In this document: positions 27,182 to 36,455 of the stretch, piece by piece
How the letters are laid out: each line of letters begins with the position of its first letter
Position numbering within the stretch: the stretch's first letter is position 1
Source: an uncultured Roseiflexaceae bacterium
GTDB taxonomy: Bacteria; Chloroflexota; Chloroflexia; Chloroflexales; Roseiflexaceae
Length of the DNA: 64,000 nt
Reading direction: 5' to 3'
Assembly (NCBI GenBank): GCA_937988885.1
Contig: CALKHR010000163.1
Span: 62,001-126,000 of the forward strand
Translations under genes and position numbers: made by a program
Notes under the pieces: model-generated
Database searches by the model: none
The model's input: the letters and a program-made list of their open reading frames with translations, nothing else
Told to the model about the DNA's origin: nothing

Positions 27182-27650
27182 AGCATCCCACGCGAGGTTG
27201 CAAGAGGGGCGGAAACGCGCCAGATTCTTATCAACAACTCAGTCTGAATCGCGATAGATAACCAACTCATTATAGCATAGATGCCGCCGCGCTTATTCCG
27301 CAGCAGATAGGCATGAAATAGGACCAGCCGTCGTTTTTTGCGCTTCCCTTCGTTGCTGCGCCCTGGCAATTCGTGCCCCAGCAATGATGGACTAAGACGG
27401 GCAAAAACCTCATTACAACGCACAAAAGTTGTACAAGGTCGGCATCCATAAAACGATTATGGTATCATGAACCCATCGGCACTCCATGTCGCTCAGTGCC
27501 TGCCCCAAGCCACCGCAACTACAACCCCCTTCATATCGTTGGTGGGAATGTCCTTTAGTCTACTCGGTGGCAAAGGGCATGCACGAGGTGTGTCGATTCA
27601 TCCGAGCCAATGAAGGATAGATCGAGCAGCATAAACGCTCGTTTCGCAAT
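27182..27650. other. Divergent regulatory region between smc and the sigma-like gene
   Basis: About 470 bp between divergent genes. It contains the smc extended -10 (27269) and, on the plus strand, the inverted repeat CCATAA-aacga-TTATGG (27446-27462) abutting a -10-like TATCAT (27463-27468), which looks like an operator overlapping a promoter for the downstream sigma-like fusion gene. The remaining 180 bp before that gene show nothing I recognise. Confidence 0.45.
27269..27274 (-). promoter_or_regulatory. Extended -10 of smc
   Basis: On the minus strand TGCTATAAT (TATAAT at 27269-27274), 88 bp before the smc start, with no good -35 (AATAAG at the right distance). Confidence 0.5.
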
Positions 27651-29708
27651 ATGATGCATCAACAACCGACCGATTACAGCAGCCTCGTCTACCTGTTCTA
27701 CGAACAACTCTACCGTGTAGCGCTGCTGATCACTGGCAGCCCTGCGAGCGCTGCTGCTTTAGTTGATCAAACGTATCAACGTTTGCCGTTTGACGCCGCT
27801 GATAGTGAACAACGCCTAATAGCGGGACTATTGACATGGCCAGAGCGCCGCAAACCGCAGCGCATGGCGCCGAACCCCGACCGCATCGCCAATCTGGCGC
27901 TCGATGTCGAACAAGCCCAGGCATTGCTCGACACCATCCAAAGCATGTCTGTTGCCGAGCGGCTCCTGATTGGCCTGCACTATCTGCGCGGTCTCTCAGC
28001 GGAAGTGATTGTGGAGGTGCTGAACGCGCCGAATCCCAAGAAGCCAACCTGGAGTACCGAGCGCGTGGCCGAAACGCTCACGCGCTTGCGCATTCGTATG
28101 GCACATCTGCTTGGCCTAGTGCCCGCCACCGTCGATGAGGCACTGCTGCGCGATCTCGACCGTTTCGCCGATGGCAGCCTGCCTGCCGACGATGCGCTCG
28201 AACTGCGGGGCGCGATCTTCGAGTTTGCCGATATCCGCGCGGCCCGCGATGCGCTCGCCAAGGCGCGTCTGCTGCTGCAGCAAGCCGTTCCCGCGCTGTT
28301 TGCGAGCGCGCCACCCGCCGATCTGCTCGAACGGTTGCTTAAGCGCACGGCCCGCCGCACTCAGATAACACAGCACTCGCAGTTCAACGGCGCGCGTCTG
28401 CTGTTGGCGGTTGGTGTGCTGGCGCTGGTCGTCGCGATCATCTGGCTACCCGGTTGGCTGCGCGAACCCGACACGGTTGCGCTGGAACGCGCGCCCACCG
28501 CCGCCGAGGTGCTTGAGAACGCACAACATCGTTTCGAGCGAGCCAATATTACGAGTGGCGTTTTGTACGAGCAATACCGTATCTCTGCGTACAGTATGCC
28601 CATTTATCTAGTAGAACGCTGGTACGATTACGCCTCGCCACATCGACTGCGCATCACCGTGCGGGGTGAGGACGGAGAGGGGCGGCCCACCGAGCCATTG
28701 ATGGAGAGCGCCAGCGACGGTCAGCGATGGGTTCAGTTCCGCATATACAACAGCAACGAGAGTTTCGATGCACAAGTCTCGTTCGAGGATGCCCAGGCTG
28801 CGATCACCGTATTGCGCAACGGCATCACGCCCGGCACCGTGTGGTCGAGTCTTGGCACGCTGCTGAACCCGATCCCGCAGTACATCACCCAAGCGCGCGC
28901 CTCCAACCCGGTGTACTTGGGCAGATCTACCTTCCAGGATCGGGCGGCCTATCTGATCTCGTACCGCACCGAGCGACTCTCGGCGCAACTGCCCGATTCA
29001 TCGATGGCGAATATGCCAGTGCAAGTCATCCTGACCATCGACGCGCAGACGTATGCGGTACTGGATGTGGCCGTGGTGTTGGATGGTGTGGCCGAGAGCG
29101 TGCCCGTTCGCCCCGTGCAGATCGAGCAGATCGCGCTCCTGAACGAGGTGGACGAGAGCATCTGGCGGATCACGAGCAACCCGTGGGTGCGTCAGTTGAA
29201 CGGCCTGCCCAGCGTGCGCATCCCTGAGGTGCTGGGGCAGCAGCGTGTCCCGATCGACAATGTGCTTCAGCGCGTCTCGAAGCCATTGCTCGCTCCGCAG
29301 CAACTGCCCGACACGTCGATGCGCGGCATGGCGATCGCGCTCAGCGATAGCGATCCGAACAGTACGATGCTGCTGTACGAAGGCGAGTTTACCACGTTCG
29401 CTCTGCTACCGTTGCAACATACAATGACAAATGTGATAGGGAGCTTTGAACATGAGTACGAGGTAGGACCGTATCGTTACGTGCAAATCATGGGTGATGG
29501 CTTAGAGGATTCAAGTATTACGATGTTGGTTTTCTCTACTGAGACGCCAGAGGAACAGTATATGCTGTTCCTATTATCTGAACAAAGTACGGCGACTGAA
29601 CGGGTGGACGCATTGAGCACGCTGATTGGTTCGTTAACGCCGCTAACAAGCGAGAATCTACCGAGCCTACAACATCATTTTAACGCTTTGTTAACGGCTG
29701 GAGGTTGA
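27651..29708 (+). CDS. Sigma-like/anti-sigma-like membrane fusion with RseB/LolA-like outer domain
   Basis: A 685-residue protein. Residues about 10-155 look like a degraded ECF sigma factor: YLFYEQLYRVALLITGS as in region 2, then MSVAERLLIGLHYLRGLSAEVIVEVL and TLTRLRIRMAHLLGL as in region 4. Residues 160-240 form a helical segment like a cytoplasmic anti-sigma region, without the zinc ligands. One membrane helix follows (about 247-267, LLLAVGVLALVVAIIWLPGW), then a 400-residue outer part. That part begins like RseB/LolA-type domains (AAEVLENAQHRFERANITSGVLYEQY) and includes beta-rich segments. It could be a one-protein envelope sensor or a fixed relic. ATG 27651 lacks a clear RBS. Confidence 0.65.
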   Translation: MMHQQPTDYSSLVYLFYEQLYRVALLITGSPASAAALVDQTYQRLPFDAADSEQRLIAGLLTWPERRKPQRMAPNPDRIANLALDVEQAQALLDTIQSMSVAERLLIGLHYLRGLSAEVIVEVLNAPNPKKPTWSTERVAETLTRLRIRMAHLLGLVPATVDEALLRDLDRFADGSLPADDALELRGAIFEFADIRAARDALAKARLLLQQAVPALFASAPPADLLERLLKRTARRTQITQHSQFNGARLLLAVGVLALVVAIIWLPGWLREPDTVALERAPTAAEVLENAQHRFERANITSGVLYEQYRISAYSMPIYLVERWYDYASPHRLRITVRGEDGEGRPTEPLMESASDGQRWVQFRIYNSNESFDAQVSFEDAQAAITVLRNGITPGTVWSSLGTLLNPIPQYITQARASNPVYLGRSTFQDRAAYLISYRTERLSAQLPDSSMANMPVQVILTIDAQTYAVLDVAVVLDGVAESVPVRPVQIEQIALLNEVDESIWRITSNPWVRQLNGLPSVRIPEVLGQQRVPIDNVLQRVSKPLLAPQQLPDTSMRGMAIALSDSDPNSTMLLYEGEFTTFALLPLQHTMTNVIGSFEHEYEVGPYRYVQIMGDGLEDSSITMLVFSTETPEEQYMLFLLSEQSTATERVDALSTLIGSLTPLTSENLPSLQHHFNALLTAGG

Positions 29709-29741
29709 TCGGGCACTCTGTGATAACCGTAACAGTGTTGC

Positions 29742-29770
29742 TTGACAAGGCCTAACGCGCGTGCTATCCT
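29742..29770 (+). promoter_or_regulatory. Sigma70 promoter of rel
   Basis: Consensus -35 TTGACA (29742-29747), 17-bp spacer and -10 TATCCT (29765-29770), about 95 bp before the rel start. Confidence 0.75.
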
Positions 29771-29865
29771 TGCCGCTATCGATGACAGCCAGTCGTCGTT
29801 TGTATCGACGACCGTGAAAGTATAGACTCGTCTAAAGCCCCGGTCGCCGCACCCCAAGGTGCAAC

Positions 29866-32166
29866 ATGGATGCTGCTATTTCTCTGGCGGCTGCCGGCAC
29901 TGAAGCCGCGACTGAACCGCACCGTTCTCCCCGTCGTGCTGCTGTGGCACCACCGACTCAACCGTTGCGCCCAAATCCGGAGTTTGCATCGAGCTCGGTA
30001 GCAACGGATCTTGTCAATCGTTTAGCTGCGTATCAGCCCAAGGGCGCAGCCTCACAGGAGCACGCCGCACTCGTGCGAGATGCGTATGCGATCGCCCGTG
30101 AAGCCCATGAAGGCCAGATGCGCAGTTCTGGTGAGCCGTACATTGACCATCCGGTCGCGGTTGCGCAAATCTTGCTCAATTTGCGTTTAGATGCTGCCTC
30201 TATTGCCGCCGCACTCTTACACGATGTTGTTGAAGATACTTCTGTCACCAATGAGCAGGTGGCACAACTGTTCGGCGATGAAATCGCGCACTTGGTCGAT
30301 GGCGTGACGAAACTGACCGCCCTCGAAGCGCAATCGAAGGAAGAGGCGCAGGCGGGCACCTACCGCAAGATGTTCATCGCAATGGCCGACGATCCTCGTG
30401 TGGTGTTGGTGAAGTTGGCTGACCGTTTGCACAATATGCAGACGATCAGTTCGCTTTCGGTGGAGCGCCAACGCCGTATCGCTCGCGAAACACTCGAGAT
30501 CTACGCGCCTTTGGCCCATCGATTGGGCATCTGGCAGATCAAGTGGGAACTTGAGGATCGTGCCTTCGCGGTGCTGAATCCCGAGAAGTACCGCGAAATC
30601 GCCCATCAACTCGCAATGCGACGCGTGGAGCGCGAGAAGTTGGTGCAACGGGTCAGTTCACGCCTGCGCCACGCGCTCGAAAAAGAGCACATTTCAGCCG
30701 AGATCAGCGGTCGCTCCAAGCATATCTACTCGATTTACCGCAAGATGGAGCGCAAAGGCGTCAGCCTCGACCAGATCTACGATCAACTCGCGGTGCGCGT
30801 GATCGTTGATACGGTGAGCGAATGTTACCAAGTGCTGGGCATCGTTCACTCGATCTGGCCGCCCATCCCCGGCGAGTTCGACGATTATATCGCGATGCCC
30901 AAGGAGAGCATGTACCAGTCGTTACACACGGCGGTGCTGATCCCCGGTGGGCGGCCCTGCGAGATCCAGATCCGCAGCCACGCGATGCACGAAGTCGCCG
31001 AGCACGGTATTGCCGCACACTGGCGCTACAAAGAGGGCTTTGGCCGCACCGATTCGTCGTTCGAGTCGAAGTTGGCGTGGCTGCGCGGTTTGATCGAGTG
31101 GCGGCGCGACCTCACCGATGCGGGCGAATTCGTCGATTCGTTCAAGTCGGATGTGCTCGAAGAGCAGGTGTACGTCTTTACGCCCAAGGGCAAGATCATC
31201 GATCTGCCTGTAGGCTCGACGCCGGTGGACTTCGCGTACCGTATCCACACGCAGGTTGGCCACAGTTGCGTGGGCGCGAAGGTCAACAACCGTATGGTGC
31301 CGCTCGATTACCAACTTCAGAGCAGCGACCTCGTGCAGGTGATGACCTCGAAGAACGCCCGTGGCCCGAGCCGCGATTGGCTGAACTTCGTCAAGACCTC
31401 CGGCGCACGCAACCATATCCGGCGCTACTTGAAGCGGCTCAACCGCGCCGAGAACGAGGCGGCGGGGCGCGATCTGCTTGAGAAGGAGATGAAGCGCCTA
31501 GGGTTGAGCATGCCGTTCGAGGAGATCGTGCAGATCTGCGGCGTGAAGACGATCGAAGACCTGTTTGCGCAGATCGGTGCCGGAGATATTACCGCCCGCA
31601 ACCTGGCCCAGAAACTGCTGAGCCAACGCACCAAGCAACTCGATGATGGTCTGGATCAACTGCCGCAGGTAGCCCCGCAGCCCGAGCGCATCACCAGCCC
31701 GAAGGGCATCCAGGTGCGCGGCGTCGATGGCTTGCTGACGCGCTTGGCGCGTTGCTGCAATCCCGTGGTGGGCGAGCCGATCATCGGCTTTGTGACGCGC
31801 GGCAAGGGCGTGACGATCCACCGCGCCGACTGCCGCACCGTGCTCAACGAGCGGGATCGGGCGCGCTTGGTCGAGGTGACGTGGGGTTCTTCCAACCCGC
31901 CGAACGGCTACCCGGTGCCTGTGCGAATCGAGGCGTGGGATCGGGTGGGTCTGTGGCGCGACATCTCGGGCGCAGTGGCCGATGCTGGCATCAACATCTC
32001 CGAGGTGCAGCAGGTGCCCACGCGCAAGCCGGGCCGCGCCGTGCTGATGGCGACGCTCCAGATCCAGAGCATCTCGCAGCTCTCGTCGATCATCGACAAA
32101 CTGAACCGTTTGCCCGATGTGATCGAGGCTCGCCGCGAGCAGAGTTCGCTGACGCCAACCGTTTAG
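29866..32166 (+). CDS. rel: Bifunctional (p)ppGpp synthase/hydrolase Rel
   Basis: A 766-residue RelA/SpoT homologue. The N-terminal HD hydrolase domain is intact (YIDHPVAVAQIL, LLHDVVEDT near residues 117-124, LVKLADRLHNMQT). The synthetase domain follows (about 240-400, with the family motif DDYIAMPKESMYQSLHT), then TGS (about 425-490, VYVFTPKGKIIDLPVGSTPVDFAY), helical/zinc-finger-like (LARCCNPVVGEPIIGF) and C-terminal ACT domains. Both active sites look complete, so it should both make and degrade the stringent alarmone. About 50 residues before the HD domain are low in complexity. Confidence 0.96.
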   Translation: MDAAISLAAAGTEAATEPHRSPRRAAVAPPTQPLRPNPEFASSSVATDLVNRLAAYQPKGAASQEHAALVRDAYAIAREAHEGQMRSSGEPYIDHPVAVAQILLNLRLDAASIAAALLHDVVEDTSVTNEQVAQLFGDEIAHLVDGVTKLTALEAQSKEEAQAGTYRKMFIAMADDPRVVLVKLADRLHNMQTISSLSVERQRRIARETLEIYAPLAHRLGIWQIKWELEDRAFAVLNPEKYREIAHQLAMRRVEREKLVQRVSSRLRHALEKEHISAEISGRSKHIYSIYRKMERKGVSLDQIYDQLAVRVIVDTVSECYQVLGIVHSIWPPIPGEFDDYIAMPKESMYQSLHTAVLIPGGRPCEIQIRSHAMHEVAEHGIAAHWRYKEGFGRTDSSFESKLAWLRGLIEWRRDLTDAGEFVDSFKSDVLEEQVYVFTPKGKIIDLPVGSTPVDFAYRIHTQVGHSCVGAKVNNRMVPLDYQLQSSDLVQVMTSKNARGPSRDWLNFVKTSGARNHIRRYLKRLNRAENEAAGRDLLEKEMKRLGLSMPFEEIVQICGVKTIEDLFAQIGAGDITARNLAQKLLSQRTKQLDDGLDQLPQVAPQPERITSPKGIQVRGVDGLLTRLARCCNPVVGEPIIGFVTRGKGVTIHRADCRTVLNERDRARLVEVTWGSSNPPNGYPVPVRIEAWDRVGLWRDISGAVADAGINISEVQQVPTRKPGRAVLMATLQIQSISQLSSIIDKLNRLPDVIEARREQSSLTPTV

Positions 32167-32186
32167 CTTTCCAATCAATCGCAATG

Positions 32187-32218
32187 AAAAAGGGGTTGCC
32201 AAACGGCAACCCCTTGTT
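32187..32218. terminator. Bidirectional terminator between rel and the BKACE operon
   Basis: GGGGTTGCC (32192-32200), loop AAAC, GGCAACCCC (32205-32213), with an A run on the left and TTGTT on the right. It lies between the convergent ends at 32166 and 32234. Confidence 0.85.
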
Positions 32219-32233
32219 GATTCGTCGAGGGGA

Positions 32234-33136
32234 TTATGCCTCGATCGGTTCCTCGCTCTCGACCAGGACGCTCGGCAGTTGCCCCTTGACGCGGCCACGC
32301 AGTTTCATCGCTGCGCGTGCCTCGTCGGGCGTGGCGGGTTCGAGGTTCAGTTCGCGGGCGATGCGCACGGTGCGCTCCACCAGTTGCGCGTTGTCGCGCG
32401 CCAGTTCGCCACGGCGATAGTACACGTTATCCTCCAAGCCCACCCGAACGTTCAGCCCCATTGCCATCGCCATTGTGGTGATCGGCAACTGCGTGCGGCC
32501 CATCGAGCTGACGTTGCAGATCGTGTCTGGCGGCAGGCGGCGCACCATCTCAACCAGGTTGATGGGTGTGCCTCGGAGACCACCCTGCGTGGGGGTGTTC
32601 AGCACCAAGTTGATGACGTAGGGCGGCTCAAGCAGGCCCGTGCTGATCAGATACTCGGCCTCCTCAAGCATCGCCATGTTGTAGACTTCTAGCTCGGGCT
32701 TGACACCGCGGTGGCGCATTTCACGGGCGAAACGCAGAATATCCGAGCGGTGATTGCTGAAGAAGGTCTGTTCGCCGCGAATGAAGAAGTTCAACAAGCC
32801 CATGTTGAGCGAGCACATCTCGGGGTTGAGCAGCACCGTGTTCAGGCGCTCCTGCACGGTGAGCCTGGGGCTGCCGCCAGTGGTGAGCTGCACGATCGCG
32901 TCGGTTTCGGCGCAGAGCCGCTCGTGAATCTCGCGGTAGATTGCCTTGTCCATGGTATTGCTGCCATCGGGAAGGCGGGCGTGAACGTGTAGGATGGCAG
33001 CGCCAGCGCGCCATGCTGCAATACCCTGCTCCACAATTTCATCGGGCTGCTCGGGGAGGTTTGGGTTGGCTTCTTTGCCGTGTATCCCGCCTGTGAGGGG
33101 ACACGTGATAACAACTTTGCCATCGAGACCAGGCAT
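32234..33136 (-). CDS. Beta-keto acid cleavage enzyme (BKACE, DUF849)
   Basis: A 300-residue TIM-barrel protein of the BKACE family, whose members, such as 3-keto-5-aminohexanoate cleavage enzyme, condense a beta-keto acid with acetyl-CoA to give acetoacetate and a new acyl-CoA. Seen here are the start VVITCPLTGGIHG, the metal-binding HVHAR (His50, His52), IVQLTTGG, the barrel segment KPELEVYNM and the C-terminal VGLEDNVYYRRGELA, all diagnostic. The substrate cannot be read from the sequence. It is the last gene of a four-gene operon with an acyl-CoA ligase and a ketopantoate-reductase-like enzyme, which suggests degradation of a keto acid to CoA esters. Confidence 0.93.
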   Translation of the reverse strand: MPGLDGKVVITCPLTGGIHGKEANPNLPEQPDEIVEQGIAAWRAGAAILHVHARLPDGSNTMDKAIYREIHERLCAETDAIVQLTTGGSPRLTVQERLNTVLLNPEMCSLNMGLLNFFIRGEQTFFSNHRSDILRFAREMRHRGVKPELEVYNMAMLEEAEYLISTGLLEPPYVINLVLNTPTQGGLRGTPINLVEMVRRLPPDTICNVSSMGRTQLPITTMAMAMGLNVRVGLEDNVYYRRGELARDNAQLVERTVRIARELNLEPATPDEARAAMKLRGRVKGQLPSVLVESEEPIEA

Positions 33137-33147
33137 TGTAGACTCCT

Positions 33148-33624
33148 TTAGGATAACTGGGTTACGAGCGTTTCGAGTTGAGAACAGAGGAGTTCTTCTT
33201 GTTCAACAGTATAATTGATGATCTCAAGCAACGTGACGGAACCGCGTATCTCGTGAGTGCCACTCCGCTGCCAATCGTCGGCAGAGAGGCGGCGCAACAT
33301 CGCCACGAGTTCATTACGACGCAGGCGGAACGTCTCTAGCGACGTATGAAAGTCGGCATCGAGGTACCCTGAGGCTGCGGCCCAGCTCTCCATGTTGAAA
33401 CTGGGCAACGGCGGGTTTTCGCGAGCCATAATCATATAGGCTCGATAGTTTTGGATGTCATCGTTGGCGCGAATATGTGCCAGGATGCTCGCTGCCGAAT
33501 GTTGGCCCTCAGGTGAGATGGCGCGAAGCCGTGCGGTATCCCAGCCAGCCGTGGCTTGGTCTACGCGCGTGGGTGTGCTAAGCAGGCTCGAGATGATGGC
33601 TCCGGTTTGTTGCTTTAGGGTCAT
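33148..33624 (-). CDS. DinB-like four-helix protein
   Basis: A 158-residue all-helical protein with DinB/YfiT-like features: opening helix QTGAIISSLLSTP, then SAASILAHIRANDD with the first metal-site His, RLRRNELVAMLRRLSADDW and a last helix TLLEIINYTVEQEELL. In this family three His usually bind a metal, but the third position near the C-terminus reads Asn-Tyr (NYTVEQ), so metal binding is uncertain. Its start overlaps the stop of the upstream reductase gene by 1 bp (TGATG), so it is translationally coupled. Its role in the operon is unknown. Confidence 0.75.
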   Translation of the reverse strand: MTLKQQTGAIISSLLSTPTRVDQATAGWDTARLRAISPEGQHSAASILAHIRANDDIQNYRAYMIMARENPPLPSFNMESWAAASGYLDADFHTSLETFRLRRNELVAMLRRLSADDWQRSGTHEIRGSVTLLEIINYTVEQEELLCSQLETLVTQLS

Positions 33625-34604
33625 CAGTACCTCCCATGATGTTCAAGCAGCTTGACACTGGCGTACATTGCATCGATGTGCGGTGTCGGGATGCCGACAA
33701 GGCGCCCTAGTTCTGCGACAGCACCGACAAGCGCGTCGATTTCGGTGGGTCGTCCTGCTTCGATGTCTTGCAGCATTGATGTTTTGTGTGCGCCGACTTG
33801 TTCCGCTCCAGCGATCCGCTGATCGATGGTGATCGGAAAGGTGATTCCGAGTGCTTCGGCGATCGCTTGTCCTTCTAACATGATGGCGCGCGCTAATTCA
33901 CGGGTGGCGGGGAAGCGAATGATGCTGTCGAGCGTGGCGCGGGTGAGCGCGCTGATCGGGTTGAAGGCCAGGTTGCCCCAGAGCTTCACCCAGATCTCGG
34001 CACGGATGCGCGGTCGGATCGGTGCCCGCAGGCCAGCATTAGCGAGAGTTTTGGCGAGTTGTTGGATGCGCGGGCTCTTGCTGCCGTCTGGCTCGCCCAG
34101 CGTGAAGCGGTCGCCCTCGATGTGACGGATCACGCCGGGGGCCGCGATCTCGGCGGCGGGATAGACCACGCAGCCGATCACACGCTCGATCGGCAGGTTC
34201 GCCGCGATGGTGCCATCGGGATCGACGGATGTGATCTGGTGCCCCTCGAACGGGCCGCCGTGGCGCTGGAAGTACCACCACGGGATGCCGTTCTGCGCCG
34301 TGACAACCGCCGTCTCTGGCCCGTACAGCGCCTGCATATCGACCACGACGCTCGGCAGTTGTTGAGCCTTCACGGCGACGATCACCACATCTTGCGGGCC
34401 AGCCTCCTGCATATTGTTGGTCGCCAGCGCGGGTGTGGCGACCTCGCGCTGCTGGCCGTCCGCCGATTCGAGGATGAGGCCGTTTTGTTGAATGGCTGCT
34501 AGGTGTGCCCCACGGGCTATCAGCGTGACTTGCTCGCCTGCTAGCGCCAGCCGTGCCCCCAAGTAGCCACCAATCGCGCCTGCGCCGACGATGCAAATTC
34601 GCAT
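33624..34604 (-). CDS. 2-dehydropantoate 2-reductase family oxidoreductase
   Basis: A 326-residue NADP-dependent enzyme of the ApbA/PanE family. The dinucleotide loop is GAGAIGGYLGARLA at residues 7-20, followed by VTLIARGAHLAAI. The C-terminal helical domain has the family's AEIWVKLWGNLAFNPISALT with the catalytic Lys and Asn, and HKTSMLQDIEAGRPTEID. PanE makes pantoate for coenzyme A. Here the gene sits between an acyl-CoA ligase (5 bp) and a BKACE operon partner, so it may reduce another 2-keto acid. I leave the symbol blank for that reason. Confidence 0.9.
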   Translation of the reverse strand: MRICIVGAGAIGGYLGARLALAGEQVTLIARGAHLAAIQQNGLILESADGQQREVATPALATNNMQEAGPQDVVIVAVKAQQLPSVVVDMQALYGPETAVVTAQNGIPWWYFQRHGGPFEGHQITSVDPDGTIAANLPIERVIGCVVYPAAEIAAPGVIRHIEGDRFTLGEPDGSKSPRIQQLAKTLANAGLRAPIRPRIRAEIWVKLWGNLAFNPISALTRATLDSIIRFPATRELARAIMLEGQAIAEALGITFPITIDQRIAGAEQVGAHKTSMLQDIEAGRPTEIDALVGAVAELGRLVGIPTPHIDAMYASVKLLEHHGRY

Positions 34605-34609
34605 ATGTG

Positions 34610-36127
34610 TTACTCCGTAATTCCTAGCTGTTTCGCCATTGAGATGCGCTGCGGCTTGCCCGTCGCGCCGCGCGGGAGTTGTTCGAGAATGTGGAATTTA
34701 CGCGGCACTTTGAAGTCGGCCAGCAAGCCAGCGCAGTGCTCGCGCAGTTCGGCCTCGGTGGCCGGCGCTTTGAGCACCAGCGCGGCGTGAATATCCTCGC
34801 CCAGCGATTTGTGCGGCACCGCGAAGGCCAGCGCCTCGGCTACGGCGGGGTGGCGCAGCAGCACATCGTCGATCTCGATCGGCGAGATCTTCTCGCCGCC
34901 ACGGTTGATCAACTCCTTCAAGCGGCCCGTGAGCGATAGGTAGCCGTCGGCGTCGATAATGCCCTGATCGCCCGTGCGGAACCAACCGTTCACGAAGGCG
35001 GTGGCGTTGGCCTCGGGGTTGTTCTCGTAGCCGTCGATCACGTTCGGCCCGCGCACCACCACCTCGCCCTTGCTGCCCTGCGGCAACAGCGTGCCGTTCT
35101 CATCCATAATGCCCACCTCGACGCCGAAGCCAAAGCCGACCGATCCGGCCTTGTGCGGCTTGGGCGGCAGTGGGTTCGAGGCCATCTGATGGGTCGCCTC
35201 GGTCATACCGTACGATTCCAGCACCGGCGTGTTGTAGGTCGCCTCCATCCGTTCGAGTACGACGGGCGGCAGCGCGGCGCTGCTGGAGCGGATGAAGCGC
35301 AGGCGGTGGCGCTTCACGATCTCGGGGTTGCGCTCGGCCCGCGCTAGGATCATCTGGTGCATGGTCGGCACCGCCGAGTACCACGTGGGTCGGTAGGTAT
35401 CGATCCACTGCCAAAATTCCAGCGCGTTGAAGCCATCCGGGCAGATCACCGTGCCGCCCGATGCCAAGGTCGAGAGCATCGAGGCCACAATGCCGTGGAT
35501 GTGGAACAGCGGCATGATGCACAGCGACACATCATCTGCGGTGAGGTTGTAGGTGCCGATGATGTTGTGGGCGGATGCGGCCAGGTTGCGGTGGCGGATG
35601 GGCACACGCTTGGGGCGGCTGGTGGTGCCGCTGGTGTGCAGAATCATCGCGATATCGTCGGGCTGCGCGCGCTCGACGGGCCGCGCCGTACGGGCACCGC
35701 GTAGCGCCGTGAAACGCAGGCCGCCATCGGGTTGCGGCGTGGCCTCGATGATCACCATATCGTCGGTGGCGGCTGCATGCGCCTGTTCAGCATCGCCGGG
35801 GAGCGTGATCAGCGCCTTGGCCTGTGTGTCGCTGTAATAGAAGGCGAATTCATCCTGCTTGTACTTGGGGTTGAGCGGGGCAGCGGTTGCCGCAGTGGCG
35901 GCGGCGAAGAAGGTTTGGATCAGCGCTGGCCCGTTCGGCATCACAATCGCGATCCGATCCCCGCGCCCCAAGCCGAAGCTGTTCAGTTGATCGGCGAGTG
36001 TGGTGATGTTGTGGCGCAACTGCTGATAGCTCAGGTCCGGCTGGTTGGGAGCGAGCAGCGCGGGTCGATCAGCACTGGCGCGTTCCACAAGATCGAGCAA
36101 GGTCAATGAAAATGTCTCGACAGACAT
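34610..36127 (-). CDS. Acyl-CoA ligase of the Pcs60/oxalyl-CoA synthetase type
   Basis: A 505-residue adenylate-forming enzyme. The P-loop is LHTSGTTSRPKRVP, the adenylate-binding motif is GWFRTGDQG, the hinge is GRLKELINRGGEKISPIEID and the catalytic Lys is in RGATGKPQR near the end, so it should be active. APLNPKYKQDEFAFYYSD near residues 80-97 is like the fungal/plant Pcs60/AAE3 group that activates oxalate, but substrate residues cannot be judged by eye. It is the first gene of a four-gene operon with a strong promoter at 36215-36243. Confidence 0.88.
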   Translation of the reverse strand: MSVETFSLTLLDLVERASADRPALLAPNQPDLSYQQLRHNITTLADQLNSFGLGRGDRIAIVMPNGPALIQTFFAAATAATAAPLNPKYKQDEFAFYYSDTQAKALITLPGDAEQAHAAATDDMVIIEATPQPDGGLRFTALRGARTARPVERAQPDDIAMILHTSGTTSRPKRVPIRHRNLAASAHNIIGTYNLTADDVSLCIMPLFHIHGIVASMLSTLASGGTVICPDGFNALEFWQWIDTYRPTWYSAVPTMHQMILARAERNPEIVKRHRLRFIRSSSAALPPVVLERMEATYNTPVLESYGMTEATHQMASNPLPPKPHKAGSVGFGFGVEVGIMDENGTLLPQGSKGEVVVRGPNVIDGYENNPEANATAFVNGWFRTGDQGIIDADGYLSLTGRLKELINRGGEKISPIEIDDVLLRHPAVAEALAFAVPHKSLGEDIHAALVLKAPATEAELREHCAGLLADFKVPRKFHILEQLPRGATGKPQRISMAKQLGITE

Positions 36128-36214
36128 GAGAGGAACTCCTCCACGTTAGCAGCAGGGTCGGTAATTGGCATCAGGGGCAATCAACAGGGTTGCCGATGGC
36201 GTTTGGCTTCGGCT

Positions 36215-36243
36215 ATTGTAGACTAGGAGTAGATTGCTGTAAA
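36215..36243 (-). promoter_or_regulatory. Sigma70 promoter of the acyl-CoA ligase operon
   Basis: On the minus strand -35 TTTACA (36238-36243), 17-bp spacer and -10 TACAAT (36215-36220), about 88 bp before the ligase start. Confidence 0.7.
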
Positions 36244-36273
36244 GTTTTGCATAGCGAATCGATTGCGCCTTGC

Positions 36274-36302
36274 TTGACAGGTACGCCTCAAGCGGCGATC
36301 AT
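36274..36302 (+). promoter_or_regulatory. Possible promoter of the MgtE-N gene
   Basis: Consensus -35 TTGACA (36274-36279) and, 17 bp on, a poor -10 GATCAT (36297-36302), some 150 bp before the start at 36456. The weak -10 would suit an activated promoter. The rest of the 330-bp gap (36128-36455) shows no riboswitch I can recognise. Confidence 0.4.
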
Positions 36303-36455
36303 GCTAGCCGAATAGACGATAAGCCCAATCTCAGTTCTTGTTGCGAATGATACACGTTGCGGTTTGTTGAGCGCCTGGCGTTCGGCACGGCTTAGCTTTG
36401 GTCGCATCTTGAATGTGAGCTTGGAGTTTATCAGATCGAATCCACAGGAGGCGCG

